From: an uncultured Atopobium sp.
GTDB taxonomy: Bacteria; Actinomycetota; Coriobacteriia; Coriobacteriales; Atopobiaceae
NCBI GenBank assembly: GCA_938028565.1
Contig: CALIZS010000029.1
Coordinates: 1-14,644 of the forward strand
Length of the DNA stretch: 14,644 bases
Reading direction: 5' to 3'
Position numbers and translations under genes: made by a program. This document shows positions 1-6,960 of this stretch, in pieces. Under the pieces are notes generated by a model that ran no database searches, was not told the DNA's origin, and worked only from the letters and a program-made list of their open reading frames with translations. Each line of letters starts with the position of its first letter. Position 1 is the first letter of the stretch.

Positions 1-106
1 CGTTGCCCATGATGTCATGATGTGACATCTCGGATAGAAAATCTTTTATGAAATTATTAAAAACTTTATCGATACCTGAGGTTTCTTTGTGGGTTTTCTC
101 ATTCAT
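1..106 (-). CDS. 5' end of an unidentified protein, cut by the window edge
   Basis: An open frame on the minus strand starts with ATG at 106-104 and stays open to the edge (35 codons, beginning MNEKTHKETSGIDKV). It lies 56 bases downstream of the WYL regulator gene on the same strand, so the two could be co-transcribed; no terminator is visible between them. The ribosome binding site is weak (AGAAAG about 8 bases upstream). The visible part is hydrophilic with a short amphipathic stretch and shows no recognisable domain or signal peptide. It could be a chance open frame; the adjacent same-strand gene and the lack of any other use for this sequence favour a real gene. Function unknown. Confidence 0.42.
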   Translation of the reverse strand, partial: MNEKTHKETSGIDKVFNNFIKDFLSEMSHHDIMGN

Positions 107-162
107 TTTATTTGCTTTCTATGTTAAGTGGACAACGAAGAGGCGTTTAGTAGAAATGGCGA

Positions 163-1212
163 CTATTCGTATTTCTCATGAAGCACTTTAAGCGCCTTTT
201 TCAAATTTATCTGAAATAACAGAGGTCCTTCTACCGTTGCAATATCGTAGTTATGAAGAGCCCATTGAGTCATTGCTATTTCGTTAGCTTCAACCTTTGC
301 ATCAAAAGTTTCATGTGTTTTGTTGTAGATTTCTTTTACATGTCCAAAATCGTTGAAGAATGAATTTCTTGCGCTTCGCTCATTTTTCACGTGGATTGTA
401 AATGTTTCGAGTGGATCTGAATACATATAAAGATAATCAAGAGGATACGTTTCCGGTATTTGTTCAGCTGGCTTTTTCTTCTCGTCATCTTTTTTATCAC
501 GATAGACAATGTTGATGTTGAGCATGTATTCGAGGGAGAAATGATATAACTTGCCTTCATCGGCAAAACGAGCTAGTAAATAGTACTGTCCTCTTCGCGC
601 TACAATTTTAACCGGAAAGACTTTGTATTTATTTCTCTTATGATCTAATCCCGAAGGTGTGGAAGTGAGCTTTAGCTCTGTGTTGTATCCTCCGAGTTCA
701 AAAGTGACCTGAAGCTTTTCTTGAATAGCTGAAGTAAGTTTTTTGATATTTGAATAGAGCTGATTGTTGGTAAGACGTTCATGCTTATCGTCTTCAATAG
801 TTATGTTGGATAGAAGGTTGAGTGCATCGTAACCACCAAGTAGGCTTACCGTGCCAAAAAGGTTTTTAAGTTGCTCGGAGGACAGTCTACTATCTGGTGT
901 GATACCCAGAGCAATATATTTAACAAGTTCTGGGTCCAGCGGAGGGACTACATACCAGTAATATCCCGCATTAGCTAAATCTGATTTCTCTATTTTTTCA
1001 ACAGTAAAAAGGCTTTCAGGATATTTTTGAGAATAGCTATAAAAAAGTTCAAGAATACTTTTAATTCGACGTCGATTAGGAAAGGTGTTGTATTGATAGA
1101 GCCTCTCCAAAATGTCAGAGATAGTTAGAGGATGCTCCTCAGAGCTTTCTCTTAAAAGAATTTTTTGGACGAGAAGAGTGAGCAATGCGCTACCTAAAAA
1201 ATCATCTGCCAT
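163..1212 (-). CDS. WYL-domain transcriptional regulator
   Basis: A 349-residue protein with the layout of WYL-family regulators. An N-terminal winged-helix region (about 5-90) includes a likely recognition helix around NRRRIKSILELFY. A WYL domain lies at about 165-235 (KYKVFPVKIVARRGQYYLLARF, then LYHFSLEYMLNI), and a C-terminal WCX-like region at about 265-348. The name-giving W-Y-L triplet reads Y-Y-L at 210-212, a common variant. WYL domains in this family sense ligands, often nucleic acid or nucleotide, and many members control defence or DNA-damage genes; the ligand here is unknown. The start is supported by GAGGGG (complement of 1220-1225) seven bases before the ATG. It is divergent from the AAA+ gene, and an inverted repeat between them is a plausible binding site for it. 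Confidence 0.85.
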   Translation of the reverse strand: MADDFLGSALLTLLVQKILLRESSEEHPLTISDILERLYQYNTFPNRRRIKSILELFYSYSQKYPESLFTVEKIEKSDLANAGYYWYVVPPLDPELVKYIALGITPDSRLSSEQLKNLFGTVSLLGGYDALNLLSNITIEDDKHERLTNNQLYSNIKKLTSAIQEKLQVTFELGGYNTELKLTSTPSGLDHKRNKYKVFPVKIVARRGQYYLLARFADEGKLYHFSLEYMLNINIVYRDKKDDEKKKPAEQIPETYPLDYLYMYSDPLETFTIHVKNERSARNSFFNDFGHVKEIYNKTHETFDAKVEANEIAMTQWALHNYDIATVEGPLLFQINLKKALKVLHEKYE

Positions 1213-1482
1213 ATCTATTCCCCTCAGCTGTATGGTTATTTTATTTTATATAGAGTTTTCTAATAGCGTTATGTTTGAAATAATTTTCACAATCATTTCA
1301 GAATATTCATGTACCAATTTTTGTACATGAATTGAAATCTCTTTTTTATATCATCTTGATACTCGCTTGAGCAGGATTCGTTATTTTAAAGCCAGATGAT
1401 TTTTGATAGATGAAAACAGATTTGATCTACGCGTAGTTTTGAGCTGTTTGAGTCACTAGCGAACCAAACGAAGGGGAATGAA
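1213..1482. promoter_or_regulatory. Divergent intergenic region of the WYL regulator and AAA+ gene
   Basis: A 270-base AT-rich spacer between two divergent genes. It holds a 10-bp inverted repeat at 1305-1332 (listed separately) and a perfect 10-base palindrome CTACGCGTAG at 1427-1436. On the minus strand, a TATAAA-like -10 box for the regulator lies near 1240-1250, without a good -35. No convincing sigma-70 promoter can be assigned for the AAA+ gene. Confidence 0.5.
1305..1332. promoter_or_regulatory. Inverted-repeat operator candidate, copy 1
   Basis: Perfect 10-bp arms ATTCATGTAC (1305-1314) and GTACATGAAT (1323-1332) flank an 8-base AT-rich spacer. The core CATGTAC-N8-GTACATG recurs at 4491-4514 with the same spacer length. 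A dyad shared by two sites in one gene cluster suggests a dimeric regulator; the adjacent WYL protein is the obvious candidate (inference). Confidence 0.6.
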
Positions 1483-4419
1483 TTGTTATTTTACAAGGCT
1501 TACATTAAATCGGAATTGAATGTAGGGAGTTTTGCTCCAGCTAATCCAAGACCACTTTACGAGGAGCTTGGACAAAAGATTCTTTTGTATCCCACATCAC
1601 TCAGAGAAAAGAGTGACCGTGCTCTGGAATTATTTAGTACTAATCCTGAAGAAAGAAAGGAGAGATATATTTATGGAGATAACTTGGATACAAATCAGTA
1701 TTTTGAAGTTATCGCAGTCATTATTGATGAAAACATCACAAAAGATGAACTTACTCTAGAGATTAAAAAAGCTGTTGAGACCTGGGGTTTTGGTGTTGTA
1801 CGCGACATTCAGGTTGATGAATGTACCGCTATGGAGGTTGGTGACAAAATACGTCTTTCTCATTTAAGCGAAAACCGTGAAAATTGGGCCGCAAGACTTC
1901 ATCTGGTTAGCTTGTTTGAAGTTCTTAAGGCTGGAGACGTCTTTTATGAAAGTATACTGGGTAATCCTAAAAAGACAAAAGATATCCTTAGTGATATTAA
2001 ATACAACGCTTCGCGTGAGTACAGTGATTCTCTTCTAGAGGAGCTAAAAAGAGTTTGCGCTGGTAAAAGACATAGAGAGGCGCTACAAAGCCTTAAACTC
2101 CCAGTGCATTATGTACTTGAGGGAAATTCTTCAAAGCAGTTGAACTCAGTAACAAAAGATTTGATTGACTGTCTTTATGAGAAGGGCCGTGTAAAAAGTC
2201 GTCTAATTTTTACGTATGATATAGATAAGATTCAAAATACTTCTTTCTATAGAGCAATCCAGCTAGAGCTTGGTGACATTAACAACGAAATTGCCGAGGC
2301 TATTTCCGGCCATGTGATTGTTATAAATTACGGTAGGTTTGATAGTAAAGAAAAATATAATCTCGGTTTGTATGAAGCGCTTACAAATTTTATTACACTA
2401 CTTAGGCCGTACTTGAGCAATACGCAGCTTATTTTTGTAGTTCCTGAGGGGTCTTCGGAGATTAGACGCCTGCTACAAAACCTTTTTGAGGTTCCACTGG
2501 TACTTATTAAGAAGAATAAGGAAACAAAGGTATCTCTTGAAGCTCGTAGTATGTTGATTGAACAGGCTGAGTGTCTTGCTATGGAAAACGGCGAAACACT
2601 GGACGATTCATTTGAAGCATTTCTTGATGAGTGCTTAGAGACGGGTGTCTTCTCTGATGTTAAAGATATCTATAGCAAGTGGAGTTTCAAGAAATTAATC
2701 AAAACCAAGTATCCACAGTATCAGCCTTTTTTAGAGACTTTGGAGTCAAAAAGAAATTCGATTGGTCAGAGCGATGCATTGGAAGAGCTTGATAGCTTAA
2801 TTGGGCTGTCGAGCGTTAAGCAAAGCATTCATCGAGTAATTGATAGAGCAAAGATGGAGAAAGAGCTTGAGCGTAGAGGTATTTCTCATCAGAACTACTC
2901 CATGCACATGGTCTTTTCCGGTTCTCCTGGTACTGGAAAGACAGTTGTCGCAAAGCTCTTTGGTCAGATTATGAAAGATAGCGGAATTCTTAAGGAAGGT
3001 AGAGTTATTTCTATTTCCGCAAGCTCAGTTAAGTCAATGACTAATTTTTCTAATATTATTGAGTCTGCCTATGGTTCTGTTTTATTTATCGATGAGGCTT
3101 ATACTTTGGGTCCTGATGCTGTTACAGAGCTTATTGCACAAATGGAAAATCATCGTGATGAGCTTATTGTTATTCTTGCTGGATACTCTAGGCATATGCA
3201 GGCATTGCTCGGTTCTAACCCAGGTTTTAAATCAAGAATTGGAGAAGAGATTTATTTTCCTGACTACTCTGAAGAGGAGCTGTTAGAGATTTTCAAATAC
3301 ATGGTTATTCATAGAGGAATGACTATTGATGACGAAGCTCTCTCTTGTGCTCGAGATATTTTTGCACGTATCGGAAAAGCTGGCGATCAGGGAAATGCTC
3401 GCTATGTACGACAGATTTTTGAGAAGGTTGAGGGTAATCAAAAGATTCGCCTGTTTAATTCTTTTGATGATGTAAGTACAATTCCTGATGAGGAACTTAT
3501 AAAAATTAATGTCTCTGATTTTAATGACGTTGCCCCTTTGGCTCCATTGGCTCAGGGGACTAAAGACAGTGCGTATTATCAAAAATCATCAGCTGAGCAG
3601 CTGATGGAACTGATTGGTCTTTCCGATGTAAAGAAGGTAATTCTAAAGCGAATTGATTTTATGAGGGCACAAAAAATTCAGCGTGACCGAGGAAAATCAA
3701 CCTCTTTTGTTCCTGCTCATATGGCATTTTTGGGAAACCCCGGTACAGGTAAAACCGAGGTAGCTAATTTACTTGCCCATATTTTGGTTGAGAAGAATTT
3801 GCTTTCTGTTGGAAAGGTAATCCAGGTACCAGCCGTTTCGCTCATTTCACTACCTTCTGCAATTCCTTCTTTATTTGAAAATGCTCGAGGTTCCATTATT
3901 TTTATCGATGAGGCTTATACGTTACTTTCTTCTCCAGCAGCTATTTCGAGTATGGTTGAGTCAATGGACCGTTATAAAAATGAAGTAGTTGTCATCATGG
4001 CTGGTTATTCAGAGGAAATGAATGAACTTTTTTATTCTAACCCAGGTTTGGTGTCAAGAATTCGCAGTCAGATTTATTTTCCAGACTACTCTGATGACGA
4101 GCTTGTTCAAATTTTTGAGCTCATGTGTTTGCAACGTGAGTATCAATATGATTCAGAAATGCCTAAGCTGGTAAAAGAATTTATATCTATTCAGGACAAA
4201 GATAGATATTTTGGCAATGCTCGTTTTGTAAGAAATCTTGTTGAAGAGATGATGCTTAATGAAGGAGCAAGAACAGTCCGTCTCTTTGATTCAGAAGGTG
4301 AAGCCGCTATTTGCGATAAGAACCTTAAATTCTTTACGAAAGAAGACTTTGAAGAGGCATGTACTTCTATTCTGCAAGAGGTCAAAAGAAGCAAAAAACT
4401 TACCCCAGGATTTTTGTAA
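1483..4419 (+). CDS. Multi-module CbxX/CfxQ (SpoVK)-type AAA+ ATPase
   Basis: A 978-residue cytosolic AAA+ protein of the CbxX/CfxQ group, whose members remodel protein complexes. Module 1 has Walker A GSPGTGKT at 480-487, Walker B LFIDE at 534-538 and an arginine-finger segment SNPGFKSRI ending at 586. Module 2 has Walker A GNPGTGKT at 751-758, Walker B IIFIDE at 805-810 and SNPGLVSRI ending at 860. Both therefore look ATP-competent. Residues 1-200 match nothing I recognise; residues about 205-345 resemble a third AAA module without Walker motifs. The start is TTG at 1483 with AAGGGG at 1471-1476, six bases away; the nearby ATG at 1478 is out of frame and soon stops. No signal peptide or membrane segment is seen. 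The gene is divergent from the WYL regulator and 162 bases upstream of a lipoprotein gene, with no clear terminator between. The client protein is unknown. Confidence 0.88.
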   Translation: MLFYKAYIKSELNVGSFAPANPRPLYEELGQKILLYPTSLREKSDRALELFSTNPEERKERYIYGDNLDTNQYFEVIAVIIDENITKDELTLEIKKAVETWGFGVVRDIQVDECTAMEVGDKIRLSHLSENRENWAARLHLVSLFEVLKAGDVFYESILGNPKKTKDILSDIKYNASREYSDSLLEELKRVCAGKRHREALQSLKLPVHYVLEGNSSKQLNSVTKDLIDCLYEKGRVKSRLIFTYDIDKIQNTSFYRAIQLELGDINNEIAEAISGHVIVINYGRFDSKEKYNLGLYEALTNFITLLRPYLSNTQLIFVVPEGSSEIRRLLQNLFEVPLVLIKKNKETKVSLEARSMLIEQAECLAMENGETLDDSFEAFLDECLETGVFSDVKDIYSKWSFKKLIKTKYPQYQPFLETLESKRNSIGQSDALEELDSLIGLSSVKQSIHRVIDRAKMEKELERRGISHQNYSMHMVFSGSPGTGKTVVAKLFGQIMKDSGILKEGRVISISASSVKSMTNFSNIIESAYGSVLFIDEAYTLGPDAVTELIAQMENHRDELIVILAGYSRHMQALLGSNPGFKSRIGEEIYFPDYSEEELLEIFKYMVIHRGMTIDDEALSCARDIFARIGKAGDQGNARYVRQIFEKVEGNQKIRLFNSFDDVSTIPDEELIKINVSDFNDVAPLAPLAQGTKDSAYYQKSSAEQLMELIGLSDVKKVILKRIDFMRAQKIQRDRGKSTSFVPAHMAFLGNPGTGKTEVANLLAHILVEKNLLSVGKVIQVPAVSLISLPSAIPSLFENARGSIIFIDEAYTLLSSPAAISSMVESMDRYKNEVVVIMAGYSEEMNELFYSNPGLVSRIRSQIYFPDYSDDELVQIFELMCLQREYQYDSEMPKLVKEFISIQDKDRYFGNARFVRNLVEEMMLNEGARTVRLFDSEGEAAICDKNLKFFTKEDFEEACTSILQEVKRSKKLTPGFL

Positions 4420-4490
4420 GATGGCTGATTTGTCTGTTAATAGTGGGGAATCGGTATCTTGCCATTTTTATGAATTTGACATGAAGATAT

Positions 4491-4514
4491 GCATGTACGT
4501 TTTTATGTACATGC
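4491..4514. promoter_or_regulatory. Inverted-repeat operator candidate, copy 2
   Basis: Arms GCATGTAC (4491-4498) and GTACATGC (4507-4514) are perfect complements around an 8-base spacer, with the same core and spacing as the repeat at 1305-1332. The site lies 67 bases before the lipoprotein start codon. A perfect TTGACA is at 4476-4481, just upstream, but no -10 box at normal spacing goes with it. The position suits control of the lipoprotein gene. Confidence 0.58.
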
Positions 4515-4581
4515 TAAATATTTCTTATCTACTAACCTATGCATAGTTCAAGAAATTGATGTTTCTAAGCAAAGGAGGAAT

Positions 4582-4974
4582 ATGAATACATCAACTACAC
4601 TCAATAAAAAGACGATGATTAGCAGGGAAGCATTTATCGCAGGTATTGCGGCTCTATTCATTGCAATGGTGATGATTACTGGCTGTAGTTCTGCAAAGTC
4701 AAAGGTTGTTGGTGCATGGAGTGGTTCAGCATCTATTGGAGTTGCACAGGCTTCTGTGACACTTAACTTAAAATCTGATGGAACAGGCACTTATTCCACT
4801 ACAGGTGGCGTTTTAGGCATTAATTCCAATCAATCTGGAAAGATTACTTGGGAGCTTAAGGATAATACTTGTGTCATTACGGATGACAATGGCAAAAGCA
4901 TGACTTTCCAGCTTTCAGAAGATGGCAGTACCATGATGGATACTTCGATTGGATTAACGCTTACTAAGAATTAA
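4582..4974 (+). CDS. Small secreted lipoprotein, lipocalin-like beta-rich domain
   Basis: A 130-residue protein. The start is ATG at 4582, set by an excellent ribosome binding site AAAGGAGG at 4571-4578; an in-frame ATG at 4489 would add 31 residues without such a site and would overlap the inverted repeat. The N-terminus has basic residues (Lys10, Lys11, Arg15), a hydrophobic stretch (AALFIAMVMI) and the lipobox I-T-G-C with the lipidated cysteine at 35. It should therefore be exported and anchored on the outer face of the membrane. The mature part begins with a V-V-G-A-W-S-G motif and continues with alternating strands containing N-L-K-S-D-G-T-G-T-Y and W-E-L. This pattern is typical of small lipocalin-like or DUF5640-like extracellular domains (family resemblance by eye). 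Ligand and function are unknown. Confidence 0.82.
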   Translation: MNTSTTLNKKTMISREAFIAGIAALFIAMVMITGCSSAKSKVVGAWSGSASIGVAQASVTLNLKSDGTGTYSTTGGVLGINSNQSGKITWELKDNTCVITDDNGKSMTFQLSEDGSTMMDTSIGLTLTKN

Positions 4975-5048
4975 GAAGAGTGCATGTGGTCTAACGTTTG
5001 GTATTTCTGACCTTCTCCACCCACCGATAAAACGACACCGTTCATGTG

Positions 5049-5078
5049 AACCCCATCTGTTTGGACAGGTGGGGTTTC
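5049..5078 (+). terminator. Rho-independent terminator after the lipoprotein gene
   Basis: The 12-bp stem AACCCCATCTGT / ACAGGTGGGGTT (one G-U pair) closes a TTGG loop and runs into TTTC. The T-tract is short but the stem is strong. It separates the accessory cluster from the PTS gene. Confidence 0.75.
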
Positions 5079-5112
5079 TCGACAGGTTTTTATAAAGAAT
5101 GGTCTTGTTTTT

Positions 5113-5194
5113 GGAGGTAACAATTGTCTTTGATATATGATTCTATCCTGTGATTCACATCGTTATTTTAGGAGATACGCCGGGGACTATATGA
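5113..5194 (+). promoter_or_regulatory. Leader with two tiny overlapping ORFs ahead of the PTS gene
   Basis: A strong ribosome binding site GGAGGT (5113-5118) serves a TTG at 5124 that opens only a nine-codon frame, MSLIYDSIL, stopping at TGA 5151-5153. That stop overlaps a GTG at 5150 (GTGA) opening a 14-codon frame, MIHIVILGDTPGTI. Its TGA (5192-5194) overlaps the PTS ATG at 5191 (ATGA). The chain would pass ribosomes to the PTS start, which has no good site of its own. It may be real coupling or a decayed gene remnant. Confidence 0.35.
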
Positions 5195-6516
5195 ATGTAG
5201 CGCAAGGCCTAGAGAAGAAGCTTATGCCAATGGCAGAGTTGGTGAGTAAGAATAAATATCTTCTTACTATGCGCGACTCTTTTGCCATGCTCATGCCAAT
5301 CCTTATTATCGGATCAATGTTTACGTTGGTAGGTAATCTGCCAATCCCAGCGTGGGTTGATTTCTTGAAGGCCACAACGATTCAGGGCAAGTCGCTTTTC
5401 TCGCTGTTGGCCATTCCTTCTGCCTGCACTGTTTCGCTCATGGCAATATTTTTGTCATTCGAGATTGGCTACAACTTTGCTGATCAAGTTGGTTTAGAGG
5501 ATCGAGTTTCTGCTGGTATGGTTTCGCTCGTCAGCTGGTTTATTTTGATGCCTCAGGTGACTGAGTTTTTGCCCCAGGGAGCTTCTCAGCCATTTTTGGT
5601 GGAGAGCATTCCTCTTGCGTGGACTGGCGCGAGGGGTGTGTTTGTAGCGATTATCGTAGGCTTTTTGTCGGTATCCATTTTTGGATTTGCTATCAAGAAG
5701 AACTGGGTTATTAGGATGCCGGAGGGCGTTCCTACGTCTGTTTCACTTGCGTTTAGTGCTCTGGTTCCGATGGCGCTTACGTTTGCCGCAGTGTGGACGA
5801 TTAGCGTTTTGTTTGCACTTACTCCTTGGGGAGATGCGTTTACCTGCATTTATTCGATGTTGCAGATTCCACTGACCATGCTTGGCGGAACCGTGTGGGC
5901 TCTGGCGATTGCTTACGTCATCCAGGGCATTTTCTGGTTCTTTGGCATTAACGGGTCAAACATTACGAGCCCTATTTTTACGCCGATTTTGACTGCGCTT
6001 ACGCTAGAAAACCAGGCCGCCTTTGCCACCGGCACTGCGCTACCCAACATTATCAATCGAGAGTTTGATGCGTTCTTTGCGCTGTTTGGTGGCGGAGGAT
6101 CAACCCTTTCGCTGTTGATTGTGATATTTTTGTTCTGCAATTCTCGCCGTGCAAAAGACATTGCGAAAATCTCCATTGTGCCTGGTATTTTTGGTATTAA
6201 CGAGCCCGTCATGTACGGACTGCCGATAGTACTGAACCCCATTATGGCAATTCCTCTGATTTTTACCCCTGCAATCAATATTGCGATTTCCTGGTTTGCC
6301 ATGAGTACGGGGCTGGTGCCTCTGTGCAACGGTATTATGTTGCCTGGAAGTACCCCTCCATTGATTTCGGGATTTCTTCTGTGTGGATGGCAGGGCGCTT
6401 TACTTCAGCTCGTATTGATTTTGATTGATATGGCAATCTACCTGCCGTTTATTAAGGCTCTGGATATGCAGTTTCTCAAGGAGGAAAAGGGAGTTGAGAC
6501 AGAGCACGCAGTCTAG
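5191..6516 (+). CDS. PTS system EIIC component, Lac (lactose/cellobiose/chitobiose) family
   Basis: A 441-residue polytopic membrane permease domain of the phosphotransferase system, which translocates a beta-linked disaccharide for phosphorylation by EIIB. The family N-terminus LEKKLMPMAELVSKNKYLLTMRDSF and about ten hydrophobic segments are seen, with the signature GINEPVMYGLP at 335-345 (Glu338 is the expected sugar-binding acid). The other signature, usually G-I-H-G, reads G-I-N-G at 252-255, so the expected histidine is Asn254. The start at 5191 fits the family start; an in-frame ATG at 5137 would add 18 unrelated residues. EIIA, EIIB, a regulator and a glycosidase are all absent here, so the other PTS parts must come from elsewhere. 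The exact sugar cannot be told. Confidence 0.9.
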   Translation: MNVAQGLEKKLMPMAELVSKNKYLLTMRDSFAMLMPILIIGSMFTLVGNLPIPAWVDFLKATTIQGKSLFSLLAIPSACTVSLMAIFLSFEIGYNFADQVGLEDRVSAGMVSLVSWFILMPQVTEFLPQGASQPFLVESIPLAWTGARGVFVAIIVGFLSVSIFGFAIKKNWVIRMPEGVPTSVSLAFSALVPMALTFAAVWTISVLFALTPWGDAFTCIYSMLQIPLTMLGGTVWALAIAYVIQGIFWFFGINGSNITSPIFTPILTALTLENQAAFATGTALPNIINREFDAFFALFGGGGSTLSLLIVIFLFCNSRRAKDIAKISIVPGIFGINEPVMYGLPIVLNPIMAIPLIFTPAINIAISWFAMSTGLVPLCNGIMLPGSTPPLISGFLLCGWQGALLQLVLILIDMAIYLPFIKALDMQFLKEEKGVETEHAV

Positions 6517-6542
6517 GTGCTGCGGAGACATAGTGCGCGTTG

Positions 6543-6570
6543 AAGGCAGCTTTGGGTGAGCTGCCTTTTT
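6543..6570 (+). terminator. Rho-independent terminator after the PTS gene
   Basis: A perfect 9-bp stem AAGGCAGCT / AGCTGCCTT with a 7-base loop runs directly into five T residues (6566-6570). It lies 26 bases after the EIIC stop codon. Confidence 0.88.
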
Positions 6571-6637
6571 CTGTTTTCCATGAGAATCTCAATGTTATGA
6601 AAATGGCCCACCGCATTTCAGGACGCATCGCGTAGCC

Positions 6638-6670
6638 TTGGGTGGGCGCTGATGGTTTAACTATAAACCA
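6638..6670 (+). promoter_or_regulatory. Possible promoter with palindromic operator
   Basis: TTGGGT (6638-6643) and TATAAA (6662-6667) are 18 bases apart. The -10 box lies inside a perfect 7-bp inverted repeat TGGTTTA-ACTA-TAAACCA (6653-6670), a position typical of a repressor site. The -35 is weak, and the distance to the start codon would give a leader of nearly 300 bases. Confidence 0.35.
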
Positions 6671-6740
6671 AATAGCAAGATTGCGTAGAGTAATATGGTT
6701 AAAACTGTAAATTCTCTATAGCAATCTCTTCAAGCTATTT
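6670..6740 (+). other. Long imperfect stem-loop, possible structured leader
   Basis: Three nested helices stack. AAATAGC (6670-6676) pairs with GCTATTT (6734-6740); AGATTGC (6678-6684) pairs with GCAATCT (6721-6727); TAGAG (6686-6690) pairs with CTCTA (6714-6718). The interruptions are small and the terminal loop is 23 bases. It does not fit a tRNA (no T-loop) or a terminator (no T-run). It may be a regulatory leader or small RNA. Confidence 0.4.
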
Positions 6741-6960
6741 ATGCAGGTTTATGTATATGGTGTAAACATCAGAGCGTTTCTCGCTAGCAAAGATTTGATT
6801 AAGTTGCGACGTATAAACGCGCCGGTAGAACAGCCGTTGCGTAAAAGTTTTGCGGGGTTGGGACTCGCGCTGTTTGCGGGCGTGGCTTGGCGTATAGTTA
6901 TAGAGTTACAAGAAGAAATATTGGCGTGATACAAGGCGTTTTTTGCCGAGAAGAGTGTTT

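Larger units (their letters stand above)
6571..6960. other. Non-coding stretch before tsaB-rimI-tsaD
   Basis: About 390 bases without a convincing gene. It contains a GCCCACC...GGTGGGC inverted repeat around 6606-6647, a possible promoter with an overlapping palindrome at 6638-6670, and a long imperfect stem-loop at 6670-6740. A 62-codon open frame (6741-6929) has no ribosome binding site and I do not call it. A second weak promoter candidate (TTGCGG 6874-6879, N18, TTATAG 6898-6903) lies closer to the gene. Confidence 0.5.

Noticed and set aside
4420..4475. Possible terminator after the AAA+ gene (GATGGC ... GCCATTTTT)
   Set aside because: Only about five base pairs with a loop of more than 30 bases, so it is not credible as an intrinsic terminator.
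5137..5190. Longer PTS EIIC start at 5137
   Set aside because: The added residues are unlike family N-termini, and the strong GGAGGT is too far from this ATG; 5191 matches the family start.
6670..6740. tRNA-like outline (7-bp outer stem, about 71 bases)
   Set aside because: No anticodon arm, no T-loop GTTC motif and no D-loop; the helices are nested, not a cloverleaf.
6741..6929. 62-codon open frame before tsaB-rimI-tsaD, with a possible membrane segment
   Set aside because: No ribosome binding site, and its start lies beside the stem-loop; it could be a leader peptide but nothing supports translation.
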